Positions 8,488 to 17,513 of a stretch of 33,813 nt of DNA are shown in pieces. The first letter of the stretch is position 1, and each line of letters begins with the position of its first letter. Origin of the DNA: Bacteroidales bacterium (GTDB lineage Bacteria; Bacteroidota; Bacteroidia; Bacteroidales; F082). A program made the position numbers and the translations under genes. The stretch lies in NCBI GenBank assembly GCA_017537965.1, contig JAFYJV010000027.1, forward strand, positions 1-33,813, written 5' to 3'. The notes beneath the pieces are model-generated. The model did not search any database. It was given only the letters and a program-made list of their open reading frames with translations, and was not told the DNA's origin.

Positions 8488-9219
8488 TCAGGATTGTTTT
8501 TCCTTTTCCTGTTGATATTTCCTATACTCCTCACCCGTGTCGATGATGGCTTGTTTGAGGTCGTCGAGTTGCCATGCGTCCTCAACTTTGAAGTCGCCGA
8601 TGCGGGTGCGTCGTAGGCTCTTGAGGCAGGCGCCGTTGCCAAGTGCCTTGCCGAAGTCGTTGGCGAGGCTGCGGATGTAGGTGCCCTTGCTGCAAGTGAC
8701 CTCGAAATCCAGTTCCGGGAAACGCTCGGTGCTGACCTTGAAATCGTCGATATGGATGTCGCGCGCCTTGAGTTCGATCTCCTCGTCGGAACGGGCGTAG
8801 TCGAAAGCGCGTTTCCCCTTGATCTTGATGGCGGAGTACTTCGGCGGATGCTGCTTGATGTCGCCGATGAACTGTTGCCTTGCCGCGTCGATCTGCTCTG
8901 CCGTGATGCTTTCTATGGGAAAGAAGGCGTTGGGCTCACTTTCCAGGTCAAAAGTAGGAGTCGTCTGGCCAAGGATCATGGTTCCGGTATAGGTTTTGAC
9001 TTGAGCCTGGAAGTCATCTATTTGTTTGGTCATGGGTCCGGTACAGAGGATCAGCAATCCCGTTGCCAGTGGGTCGAGCGTGCCTGCATGTCCCACCTTG
9101 AGCTTGCGGATGCCATAGAACCGCATGAACAGCGAGCGGATGAAGTTCACCGTGTCGAACGAAGTCCAGTCGATGGGCTTGTCGATGAGAAAAACCGTTC
9201 CTTCTTCAACGAAAAACAT
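8488..9219 (-). CDS. truB: tRNA pseudouridine(55) synthase TruB
   Basis: 243 aa. TruB converts U55 of the T-loop of most tRNAs to pseudouridine and acts as a tRNA chaperone. 'FLIDKPIDWTSFDTVNFIR' opens the family fold, and 'KVGHAGTLDPLATGLL' (41-56) holds the catalytic Asp49. 'HPPKYSAIKIKGKRAFDYAR' and 'CSKGTYIRSLANDFG' are further conserved TruB segments. The start is the ATG at 9219, not the longer frame to 9315: it overlaps the uppP stop as TGATG, a pattern for coupled translation, and it gives the usual N-terminus. The tail (KYQQEKEKQS) is short and charged. Confidence 0.96.
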   Translation of the reverse strand: MFFVEEGTVFLIDKPIDWTSFDTVNFIRSLFMRFYGIRKLKVGHAGTLDPLATGLLILCTGPMTKQIDDFQAQVKTYTGTMILGQTTPTFDLESEPNAFFPIESITAEQIDAARQQFIGDIKQHPPKYSAIKIKGKRAFDYARSDEEIELKARDIHIDDFKVSTERFPELDFEVTCSKGTYIRSLANDFGKALGNGACLKSLRRTRIGDFKVEDAWQLDDLKQAIIDTGEEYRKYQQEKEKQS

Positions 9220-10040
9220 CAGGCGAAGATGATAGCGATGACGCCCACGATGACGCAATACACGGCAAACCAAATCAACTTGCCCTTCTTCACGAGATTG
9301 ACCATCCACTTGCAAGCGAGGCAGCCCGTGAGGAATGCGGCGAGGAATCCGACGACAAGCGAGGTCACCGAGATGCCATTCATGGCTGTGGTCAAGCCCA
9401 TCTCAAACACATCCTTCACATCGAGCAAAGCCTCACCCAACACGGGTGGGATCACCATCAAGAAGGAAAACTGAGCCAGCTTCTCCTTTTTGTTGCCGAG
9501 GAGCAAACCCGTGGCAATGGTGGAGCCTGAACGCGACAGGCCAGGCATCACGGCACAAGCTTGGGCGATACCGATGATGAAGGCGTGCCATCCGCTGATA
9601 TGCTCTTTCTGTCTCGGCTTGGCGAAATACGAGAAAGCCAGCAATGCAGCAGTCACCAGCAACATGATGCCCACGATGAGCAGACCCGATCCGAAAACCT
9701 CTTCCACCTTGTCCTTGAGGAAAAAGCCCACGATGGCCACAGGGATCATGGAGATGAGGATGTTGATGACGTATTTGGTACCGCCGTTCAAGCCACTGTA
9801 GCTATGCCACGACTGTTTGGCAAACAAGTCCTTGAAGATCCACACGACCTCCTTCCACAAGATGACCAGGGTGCTGAGCACGGTGGCCACATGAAGCAGC
9901 ACGGTGAAGGTGAGATTCGACGCCCCGTCGTCAAGGCCGAAGAGCGCTTGACCTATGGCCAGATGGCCGCTGCTGCTGACGGGGAGATATTCTGTCAGGC
10001 CTTGAACGATGCCTAAAATCAATGCTTCAATCCAGTTCAT
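9219..10040 (-). CDS. uppP: Undecaprenyl-diphosphatase UppP (BacA family)
   Basis: 273-aa multi-pass inner-membrane enzyme that dephosphorylates undecaprenyl diphosphate to recycle the lipid carrier for peptidoglycan and other surface polymers. It can also confer bacitracin tolerance. The two signature regions are present: '[20 protein letters not shown]' (10-29, with the conserved Glu/Ser/His) and '[10 protein letters not shown]' (166-175, with the conserved Arg). About eight hydrophobic segments are visible. Its stop overlaps the truB start by one base (TGATG) and it begins 6 nt after the DUF3098 gene, so it is in the ftsX operon. Confidence 0.96.
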   Translation of the reverse strand: MNWIEALILGIVQGLTEYLPVSSSGHLAIGQALFGLDDGASNLTFTVLLHVATVLSTLVILWKEVVWIFKDLFAKQSWHSYSGLNGGTKYVINILISMIPVAIVGFFLKDKVEEVFGSGLLIVGIMLLVTAALLAFSYFAKPRQKEHISGWHAFIIGIAQACAVMPGLSRSGSTIATGLLLGNKKEKLAQFSFLMVIPPVLGEALLDVKDVFEMGLTTAMNGISVTSLVVGFLAAFLTGCLACKWMVNLVKKGKLIWFAVYCVIVGVIAIIFA

Positions 10041-10046
10041 GATCGA

Positions 10047-10331
10047 TTATTTTTTCTTCCAAAAAATAGCCACTATTTCCACTACAAATCCGACCAAAAT
10101 CAAGATCGGAGCCAAGGTAAGATGCTGGAAGTCGAACATCTTGTCGTTGAAGACATCTGGGTTGTCGGAGCCGCCGCCAATCATCAGGATCATGCCCAGG
10201 GCGATGAGGGCGACACCTATCAGCACGATGATGTAGTTTTTCTTGGTAAACGGCATGGTCTTGCCCTTTTCCTCGTCATTGGCGGGGACGGTCTTGGAGG
10301 TGTTTTCTTTGGGTTTAGTCTGTTTTGCCAT
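10047..10331 (-). CDS. Small membrane protein, DUF3098 family
   Basis: 94 aa. A charged N-terminal tail (about 30 residues rich in K, E, T) is followed by two membrane segments, 'IIVLIGVALIALGMILMI' and 'LAPILILVGFVVEIVAIFW', with the family's 'GGGSDNPDVFNDKMFDFQ' loop between, and a KKK end. DUF3098 proteins are conserved beside ftsX and uppP in Bacteroidota. The function is not known, but the position suggests a link to the cell envelope or division. Spacing to ftsX is 17 nt and to uppP 6 nt. Confidence 0.85.
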   Translation of the reverse strand: MAKQTKPKENTSKTVPANDEEKGKTMPFTKKNYIIVLIGVALIALGMILMIGGGSDNPDVFNDKMFDFQHLTLAPILILVGFVVEIVAIFWKKK

Positions 10332-10348
10332 AGTTCAGTATTTCTATA

Positions 10349-11227
10349 TCAGGCGTAAAGTTTGTCGAGGTTTGCTTTGAGGAACTTGTCGAGGGCGGCC
10401 CTTGTGGAGAGCCAGGCGAGGATGACGCCGAGCACCACGATGCCGATGAAGACAGCCACCAGCGCCGTAGTGTCACGAATCAGCGCAAGGTCAGGGATGC
10501 GTTTCGAGGCGCCAAAGAGGAGCAGGGCCAGCAGGAGATCGGCCAGCAGTCCGCCGAAGAAGCCTTGTGAGACGCCGGAGCGCAGGAAAGGCCTTCTAAT
10601 GAAGCGCTCGGTGGCACCCACGAGCTGCATGGAACGCACCAGGAAGCGTTTTGAGTAGATGGAGAGACGGATGGTGTTGCGTATCAAGGCGATGGCGATG
10701 ACAAGCAACAGGGCACTGACGATCATCAGCACCGTGGCGATCTTGCGGAGGTTATGGTTGATGAGGTCCACCAGTGACTTCTGGTAGTAAACCTCTTTGA
10801 CGTCGGTGTTCTCGAGAAGTTGTTTCTCGATGAGGGCGATGCTGTCGTTGTTGGCGTATGCCGCATGGAAGCGGACGTCGATGGAGGGCAGCAGCGGGTT
10901 GGCTTCGTTGCCAAGCCATTGCAGGAAGTCCTCGCCGAGGTCTTCGCTGAGTCGGGTGATGGCTTCGTCCTTGGTGATGTATTCTGTTGACTTCACCGCG
11001 GGCATGGCATCGAGTTCCTTCTGCAGGCGCAGGATGTTGGCTTCCTTGACGTTGCTGTTCATGACGATCTCGAAGCCGAGATTCTCCTTGATGTGGTTGG
11101 AGAGCTTGCGGGCGTGGAGCATGAAGATGGCGAACACGCCGAGGAGGAAGAGCACCAGGGTGATGCTCACCAACGACATGGCATAGGAGCCAGCCACACG
11201 GCGTTTGTTGGATTTCTTATCTGACAT
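10349..11227 (-). CDS. ftsX: Cell division protein FtsX (permease-like)
   Basis: 292 aa. FtsX forms with the ATPase FtsE an ABC-type membrane complex at the division site that controls peptidoglycan hydrolases. The architecture is typical: cytoplasmic N-terminus, TM1 (SLVSITLVLFLLGVFAIFML), a periplasmic domain of about 130 residues ('LRLQKELDAMPAVKSTEYIT' and following), then three more TM segments within a FtsX permease domain (IATVLMIVSALLLVIAIALI; GGLLADLLLALLLFGA; LVAVFIGIVVLGVILAWLS). The start is the ATG at 11227 (MSDKKSNKRR); the in-frame extension to 11248 runs into the likely -7 box. First gene of the operon ftsX - DUF3098 - uppP - truB. No ftsE is in the window. Confidence 0.94.
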   Translation of the reverse strand: MSDKKSNKRRVAGSYAMSLVSITLVLFLLGVFAIFMLHARKLSNHIKENLGFEIVMNSNVKEANILRLQKELDAMPAVKSTEYITKDEAITRLSEDLGEDFLQWLGNEANPLLPSIDVRFHAAYANNDSIALIEKQLLENTDVKEVYYQKSLVDLINHNLRKIATVLMIVSALLLVIAIALIRNTIRLSIYSKRFLVRSMQLVGATERFIRRPFLRSGVSQGFFGGLLADLLLALLLFGASKRIPDLALIRDTTALVAVFIGIVVLGVILAWLSTRAALDKFLKANLDKLYA

Positions 11228-11245
11228 CTTCGTGATTTGAAAGTG

Positions 11246-11253
11246 CAAAAGTA
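11246..11253 (-). promoter_or_regulatory. Putative -7 box of the ftsX operon
   Basis: TACTTTTG on the minus strand matches TAnnTTTG, 18 nt before the ftsX ATG. No clear TTG at -33: that space is filled by the AGAATTT tandem repeat. The match is to the -7 element only. Confidence 0.45.
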
Positions 11254-11281
11254 AGAATTTAGAATTTAGAATTTAGAATTT
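11254..11281. repeat. Four perfect tandem copies of AGAATTT between divergent genes
   Basis: The 7-bp unit AGAATTT is repeated four times without error, between ftsX (minus) and the acyl-CoA carboxylase gene (plus). It directly abuts the putative ftsX -7 box. Such short tandem repeats can change copy number by slippage. Confidence 0.85.
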
Positions 11282-11307
11282 AGGGATGTTTTATTGATAG
11301 ATTTTAG

Positions 11308-11315
11308 TAATTTTG
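11308..11315 (+). promoter_or_regulatory. Putative -7 box of the acyl-CoA carboxylase gene
   Basis: TAATTTTG matches TAnnTTTG, 21 nt upstream of the ATG at 11337. The -33 element is not clear. The box overlaps the TTG at 11313 that would start an 8-residue longer protein, which argues against that start. Confidence 0.45.
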
Positions 11316-11336
11316 TCATTTCAAAGACTCATCAAG

Positions 11337-12944
<1,608 letters not shown>

Positions 12945-13223
12945 TTTTGTTGCTGGTTTCCATCATTTCGGCAGGGGCAACCACAAAAACAGCTTCAGGA
13001 ACATTGATTTCTTCCGAGGTCAAATCCGGGAAAGCGTTTTGTTCGGATTTTTTTCGCACTTCTAAAAAAGCACGACATCCTCTTTCGTGGTAATGATTGT
13101 GTTTTGACGGCAATAATAATTGTATTTTTGTTGATCCAATTTTTTTTGTTTCAGGTTGAAAAACCGATAGAATTGAACTATTATTCACGTAAGTTTACAA
13201 AGTGATTTTATAAGAATAATACC
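12945..13223. other. Intergenic boundary between housekeeping genes and accessory region
   Basis: No convincing gene. Base composition turns clearly more AT-rich here. TATTTTTG at 13123-13130 (plus) matches the -7 consensus, about 95 nt before the PARG-like gene, with TTTG at 13103-13106 as a possible but short-spaced -33. A GTG-initiated minus-strand frame of 84 codons (12934-13188) overlaps the carboxylase stop and has no recognisable domain, so I do not call it. Confidence 0.4.
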
Positions 13224-14129
13224 ATGAGACCTTCAAATTATGACCCAGAAGTCGAAAAGACACGGCAACACAATGCAAGAGTTTTTAGAGAAACAACAGC
13301 CATTATAAAGGCTGGTTTTTACACCACGCCTTCAGGCAAACGCGTTGACCTGAATATGCAACCAATGATTGACGGCGGACGCTGTTACCACAAAGAGCTT
13401 GCACAGGTCGACAAGCCAAAAGTGGACGGCAGAACAATCGTTAAGGTGGAGCGGGGCGACTGCCTAAAAGTAGCTGAGCGTCTTGTTAGGGAAGGCTATC
13501 ATCCGGCATTGCTCAATTTTGCCAGTGCTGGTCATCCTGGCGGAGGAGTTGAAACCGGAGCGCGTGCTCAAGAGGAGACCATCTGTCGACGCAGCACACT
13601 CACGCGTTCCATTTTCAGTTTTGATGCCAATTTTGCCCATCGGTACGGTTACACCCATCGAGACGGAAACAACTACCCCATCTTTCGTTCACTCGACTTT
13701 AGCATGGTCTATTCGCCTGAGGTCACGGTGTTTCGCGATGCTGGTCCGGATTACACACTAATGGAGGATCCTTTCAATGTTGCCATTATCACCAATGCGG
13801 CTCTTAACTTGAACGGCAAATTCTCTATTCTTCTCACGCATGACGGCTGTATGCCGGAAAAAGCCAAAGCCATTACGCGCAACAAGATTCGCGCAATATT
13901 GCGAATCGGTTTGATCAAAGGACACGATAGCCTCGTGTTGGGTGCTTTCGGTTGCGGAGCCTTCCACAATCCACCGCGTGAGATGGCTGGGCTGTTTAAA
14001 GAGGTGATGGCAGAGGAAGAATTTGCTGACCGTTATCGCCTTATTACCTTTGCGATCCTTAGTGACCATAACGACCACAGTCATAATTTGGAGTCATTCA
14101 AAGAAGTTCTTGACAAGTTGGATGACTGA
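13224..14129 (+). CDS. Bacterial-type poly(ADP-ribose) glycohydrolase family protein (TIGR02452/DUF2263)
   Basis: 301 aa. The family has a macrodomain-like PARG catalytic fold that removes ADP-ribose from modified targets. The signature GGG-X7-QEE is intact: 'HPGGGVETGARAQEETICRR' (104-123) with GGG at 106-108 and the catalytic Glu pair at 117-118. It is preceded by 'LLNFASAGHPGGG' and followed by 'TLTRSIF'. Later 'YSPEVTVFRDAG', 'NVAIITNAALNL' and 'VLGAFGCGAFHNPP' match the rest of the fold. The N-terminal part ('RQHNARVFRETTAIIKAGFY') is the usual family accessory helix. The ATG at 13224 gives a complete family N-terminus. Its 3' end overlaps the convergent small gene on the minus strand by 36 nt. 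No ADP-ribosyltransferase partner is visible, so its role (defence, toxin immunity or repair) is open. Confidence 0.88.
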   Translation: MRPSNYDPEVEKTRQHNARVFRETTAIIKAGFYTTPSGKRVDLNMQPMIDGGRCYHKELAQVDKPKVDGRTIVKVERGDCLKVAERLVREGYHPALLNFASAGHPGGGVETGARAQEETICRRSTLTRSIFSFDANFAHRYGYTHRDGNNYPIFRSLDFSMVYSPEVTVFRDAGPDYTLMEDPFNVAIITNAALNLNGKFSILLTHDGCMPEKAKAITRNKIRAILRIGLIKGHDSLVLGAFGCGAFHNPPREMAGLFKEVMAEEEFADRYRLITFAILSDHNDHSHNLESFKEVLDKLDD

Positions 14130-14507
14130 GACAATTAGCATCACAAAGCTTATAGCCTTCCCTCTTACATTCCAAAATAATAGGATTGCTTCTTCAAACT
14201 CATGTGGCACTTGCTTTTCTATTTTCTTTCTTTCATCTTCAACTTCACTAATATCAATCTGACGAAGAATCTCATATTCTGTGGTTATACAAAAGAATCC
14301 GTCTAATGGACTGAGCGTTTTCACAGAGAAAACCTTGAAATAACCATTGTCTATTACGTCCAAGATGACGCCTTTATATTCACACGCCTCGAAGTCATCT
14401 TCGGTCAAGTTATTATATCCGAACATTCTATTCAAGTGAACATGTGGCTGCTTTGTCTTAAACACTATGTGATCATCTTTCTTATACATACCTTCCATTC
14501 TTTCCAT
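14094..14507 (-). CDS. Unrecognised small protein with C-terminal membrane anchor
   Basis: About 137 aa from the ATG at 14507; a TTG at 14531 and ATGs at 14498 and 14489 are alternatives. I do not recognise the family. The soluble part ('HVHLNRMFGYNNLTEDDFEA', 'KVFSVKTLSPLDGFFCITTE') precedes a hydrophobic C-terminal segment 'AISFVMLIVSVIQLVKNFF', so it may be a tail-anchored membrane protein. It follows the 277-aa gene closely and ends inside the convergent PARG-like gene (36-nt overlap). Real-gene status rests on length, operon spacing and composition. Confidence 0.6.
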   Translation of the reverse strand: MERMEGMYKKDDHIVFKTKQPHVHLNRMFGYNNLTEDDFEACEYKGVILDVIDNGYFKVFSVKTLSPLDGFFCITTEYEILRQIDISEVEDERKKIEKQVPHEFEEAILLFWNVRGKAISFVMLIVSVIQLVKNFFE

Positions 14508-14523
14508 TTGCTGTTTCCCATTG

Positions 14524-15357
14524 TTATCCAATGACTATGTGCAGCATGTCAAATATGAACTCATTACTGACGTTTTTACCATTCAATTTGAATTGCCCAG
14601 AATAGTAAGTAACAACATCATTCCCTTTCTCATATCTGTTTCCCCTCATGAATATATGCTTCAACACCCAACCATTATTCCGAAAAGCCTCGTTAATCAA
14701 AGCTAAGTTTACCGTGGTAAGTCCTTCTCGGCCCATAATGTTAATTACATCTTCCAAAGTGTAAGCTTGATACAAGCTCTTGGCTTCGTCATAACGGTTG
14801 TTGATCCTCATAAAACTCGACCAGATTGACGCAAATGAACCACTGAGGGATCTAGAGTCGGTCTTGCCTTCACTATTGACAATGCCGCAACGATTGGAAC
14901 CCGACAAGGGGCTTCCCGCAATACGGTACACGAGCCATTGGAGATCGTCTTTCTTGCCAATCGTGGCACTTTCACAATTGAGCCACCATTCAAGGTAAAC
15001 CCCCAATGTCGGACGTTGAAATCCGCTCGTTCCCGTATAAGCCAAGCCGCTTTGGATAGGAATAGGGCAAAGGAACATGCGGCTGTCCGACATGATCCTA
15101 TCCCTATGCTGAAAAAACAGGAAAGCGTTATTCAAGAAAAGCCTTTTCCTCTTTTTCTTCTGCTCGTCACTGATTGGTGCTGCAACTGGCTTGGGCTTTC
15201 CAACACTCATATAAGTACCGGTAACATCCAATTTCAGTTCATTGTCCATTTTTGCCTTTGGCTGTTCCAAAGGATAGCAGTCAAGCACTTTGCCGTTCAA
15301 TAATTGGATTTTCCCTTCAGGATGGACGAAGTTGTCGTTTGTCTTGATGATTCCCAT
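14524..15357 (-). CDS. Unrecognised 277-aa protein
   Basis: 277 aa from the ATG at 15357 (MGIIKTNDNF). No signal peptide, no clear membrane segment, so probably cytoplasmic. I do not recognise a domain. Visible features are a basic patch 'SDEQKKKRKRLFLNNAF' (about 63-79), a central 'WLVYRIAGSPLSGSNRCG' segment and a C-terminal region with 'EAFRNNGWVLKHIFMRGNRY'. It lies 25 nt after the hydrolase-LRR gene and 16 nt before the small membrane-anchored gene, so these three probably form one unit. Confidence 0.7.
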   Translation of the reverse strand: MGIIKTNDNFVHPEGKIQLLNGKVLDCYPLEQPKAKMDNELKLDVTGTYMSVGKPKPVAAPISDEQKKKRKRLFLNNAFLFFQHRDRIMSDSRMFLCPIPIQSGLAYTGTSGFQRPTLGVYLEWWLNCESATIGKKDDLQWLVYRIAGSPLSGSNRCGIVNSEGKTDSRSLSGSFASIWSSFMRINNRYDEAKSLYQAYTLEDVINIMGREGLTTVNLALINEAFRNNGWVLKHIFMRGNRYEKGNDVVTYYSGQFKLNGKNVSNEFIFDMLHIVIG

Positions 15358-15382
15358 AGTGAATGCGTTTTGAAAATTACAA

Positions 15383-16903
15383 CTATTGACAGAGATTTAG
15401 TGACAACCATTTACTCGACGACTGCCCACTCTTAGGATAAGCGCCATAACCACCCAAAAAATCAATCTTTTTGAGATTGGAATTGCCGGCAAAAGTGTCT
15501 GGATCCATGTTCTCAACATACTGTTTCACCGTGATGGTTTCCACAAAGTCGTTTGAACTGAAATCAGCAATCCGTTTGACACACTCAGGGACAACATAAT
15601 CCTTCTGCATAGTCCAACAGCAAAGCATTTCTCCGCTGTTATCGTCAATCAAGGCATCGTTCTCGACATGATAGCCAGGTGCCTTGCACACCACCCCTTC
15701 AAAACCTTTATGAGCCGTGACAATGCCCCAACCAATTCTTGTGACATTTTCAGGGATGACGAGGGCTTTTAAGTGTTCGCAACCATAGAATGCTCCATAC
15801 CCAAGTTCTTGGATGTTCTTGTGTATCTCTATGGATTCAATGCCGCTAAAACGCAAGATGTCAGGGGCAATCCATCGAAGCTTACTTGGCAACTTGATAT
15901 GCCTCAACGACTCGCAGCTAGCAAACGCATTGTCTTCAATGTATTCAATGCTTTCTGGGAGGTTGATTTCCTTCAGTTTCGTACAACCATTGAAGGCACC
16001 GATACAAATATCTGTGATGGTTTGAGGCAGAGTAACGGTTTCCAACTCTTCGCAACAATCAAATGCTGAAGCACTGATTTCGGCGACACCTGAAGGAATC
16101 ACGATGGCTTCAATCGGACAACGAAGGAATGCGTTGTCGCTAATTTTTCGCAAAGTGCTCGGGAAATGGATTTGACGCAACTGAGTACCGATGAAGTCTC
16201 CCTTCATGACCTCAACGCCTTCTGGTATGGCGTATTCCTCACAAGTGAACAGGTCTCTGTCCACGCTCTTCAACACCCTGCCATAGTTACTATAGGTAAC
16301 ACCCCATTCGTCAGTCTGTTCCTCGTTGATGAGCATCTTTGCAAATGGAACGATGACGTCACGAAGTATGGCATTGTTCATCCGATGCCCGCCATGAAAG
16401 TCGATGATGTGCGGATAATACTGCCGCATGAACTCTTCCTTGTAGTTGACGGTGGTGTCGCCGTCGCCGAAGAAACCCCAGCACAACTGACGGCTTTCGT
16501 CAGTAAGTCCGTCATAAAGATATTGCTCCATATCGCGGAAATGTTGGATGATTTCTTCGGTGATGGTGAAACTCGTTTTGCCAGAGGCCGTAGGTTGGAA
16601 ATAGTCGAAAGTGCCCACTTTCAAAATCTCGTGCTGTTCCGACATCCGAAGCGCCGGGTTCACACAGATGCGTTTATGGTCGTGCATTTGCATGGCATAC
16701 ATGGCACCCATACTGGTCCCTATGACAAGGTCGGGCATATACCTAGCGCAGAGCTGTCTCAAATAAGGCAAGGCCTCTTGCGGATCAACGGGGATGTCGG
16801 GAGCGATGATTTCGCATTCGGGCATCAGCTTTCTCAAATAGTCAACGGTATGACTCATTCCCGAGGAGCCGTAACCGTGAAGATACATGATAGCCTTTTT
16901 CAT
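15383..16903 (-). CDS. YqiA/UPF0227-like alpha/beta-hydrolase fused to BspA-type LRR repeats
   Basis: 506 aa. Residues 1 to about 190 are a small esterase-type alpha/beta-hydrolase: 'MYLHGYGSSG' oxyanion-side motif (6-15), nucleophile elbow 'GTSMGA' with Ser64, 'FGDGDTTVN' (145-153) with the likely acid Asp, and 'FHGGHRM' with His173. This is the YqiA/UPF0227 pattern. Residues about 220-500 are LRR_5/BspA repeats ('LRKISDNAFLRCPIEAIVIP', 'ITDICIGAFNGCTKLKEINL'). There is no signal peptide, so unlike the BspA proteins at the left of the window it should be cytoplasmic. The frame is continuous, so it is a true fusion and not two adjacent genes. The LRR part probably binds a partner or target; the substrate is unknown. 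Confidence 0.85.
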   Translation of the reverse strand: MKKAIMYLHGYGSSGMSHTVDYLRKLMPECEIIAPDIPVDPQEALPYLRQLCARYMPDLVIGTSMGAMYAMQMHDHKRICVNPALRMSEQHEILKVGTFDYFQPTASGKTSFTITEEIIQHFRDMEQYLYDGLTDESRQLCWGFFGDGDTTVNYKEEFMRQYYPHIIDFHGGHRMNNAILRDVIVPFAKMLINEEQTDEWGVTYSNYGRVLKSVDRDLFTCEEYAIPEGVEVMKGDFIGTQLRQIHFPSTLRKISDNAFLRCPIEAIVIPSGVAEISASAFDCCEELETVTLPQTITDICIGAFNGCTKLKEINLPESIEYIEDNAFASCESLRHIKLPSKLRWIAPDILRFSGIESIEIHKNIQELGYGAFYGCEHLKALVIPENVTRIGWGIVTAHKGFEGVVCKAPGYHVENDALIDDNSGEMLCCWTMQKDYVVPECVKRIADFSSNDFVETITVKQYVENMDPDTFAGNSNLKKIDFLGGYGAYPKSGQSSSKWLSLNLCQ

Positions 16904-16938
16904 GGTTCTTTCTGTTTTTGTAATTATTTATCTTGGTT

Positions 16939-17430
16939 TCATCCGTTTTTCAACCCTAATAATCGTTTTTTTGTGTCTTGATCAAAAAAACCGGGCGGAA
17001 AACGACGTTTCTGGTCCCATTCGCGTGTTTCCTCCAAATAAAATTCGATCTCATCAACGGTGATGTTGTGCTCGGGAAATGGTTTGTCCAAGGCTTGATA
17101 GACAAAACGATCCAATGTTGCAGCAATTTGCTTTTTTGCCTTTTTTAATGGTGAGATTTGCTTTTGATACTGCTTGTTGTCAAGTTCGCCCATACGAAGT
17201 TTTTTACGTAGTGCGATGATTTTTTCGCTGAGTTCTGCTGTTTGGCGGTCGGCGGATTCTTTCTTTTCCTTGTAAAGTTGCATAAAAGGCTCTAACTTGG
17301 ATTGGTGCGCCAATACCAACTCCCATTTCAGCCGGTCCACCTGATACTCCAACCAAGCGATCTTGTGGTCTTTGTCTTCTATGTGAATTGGTTGTGATTT
17401 CCGTGACTTCAGCGGGTTTATTCGAGTCAT
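16939..17430 (-). CDS. Unrecognised coiled-coil protein
   Basis: 163 aa from the ATG at 17430. Highly charged, with a long predicted coiled coil from about residue 20 to 110 ('IAWLEYQVDRLKWELVLAHQ', 'LSEKIIALRKKLRMGELDNK', 'ISPLKKAKKQIAATLDRFVY') and a C-terminal tail rich in W/R/F ('WDQKRRFPPGFFDQDTKKRL'). No signal peptide. I do not recognise the family. It lies 83 nt downstream of the AddA-like gene and 35 nt upstream of the hydrolase-LRR gene on the same strand and may be co-transcribed. Confidence 0.65.
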   Translation of the reverse strand: MTRINPLKSRKSQPIHIEDKDHKIAWLEYQVDRLKWELVLAHQSKLEPFMQLYKEKKESADRQTAELSEKIIALRKKLRMGELDNKQYQKQISPLKKAKKQIAATLDRFVYQALDKPFPEHNITVDEIEFYLEETREWDQKRRFPPGFFDQDTKKRLLGLKNG

Positions 17431-17513
17431 TTTTCTCTAGTTTCTGAAGGCACTTAGTCAAGATCTGGTGTGTTTTCAACCTATAGGGCGATAAAAACGT
17501 CACATATCACGTT

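Noticed and set aside
9220-9315. 32-residue N-terminal extension of TruB overlapping uppP
   Set aside because: The extension is the shadow of uppP in another frame and is not part of the TruB family. The ATG at 9219 in a TGATG junction is the natural start.
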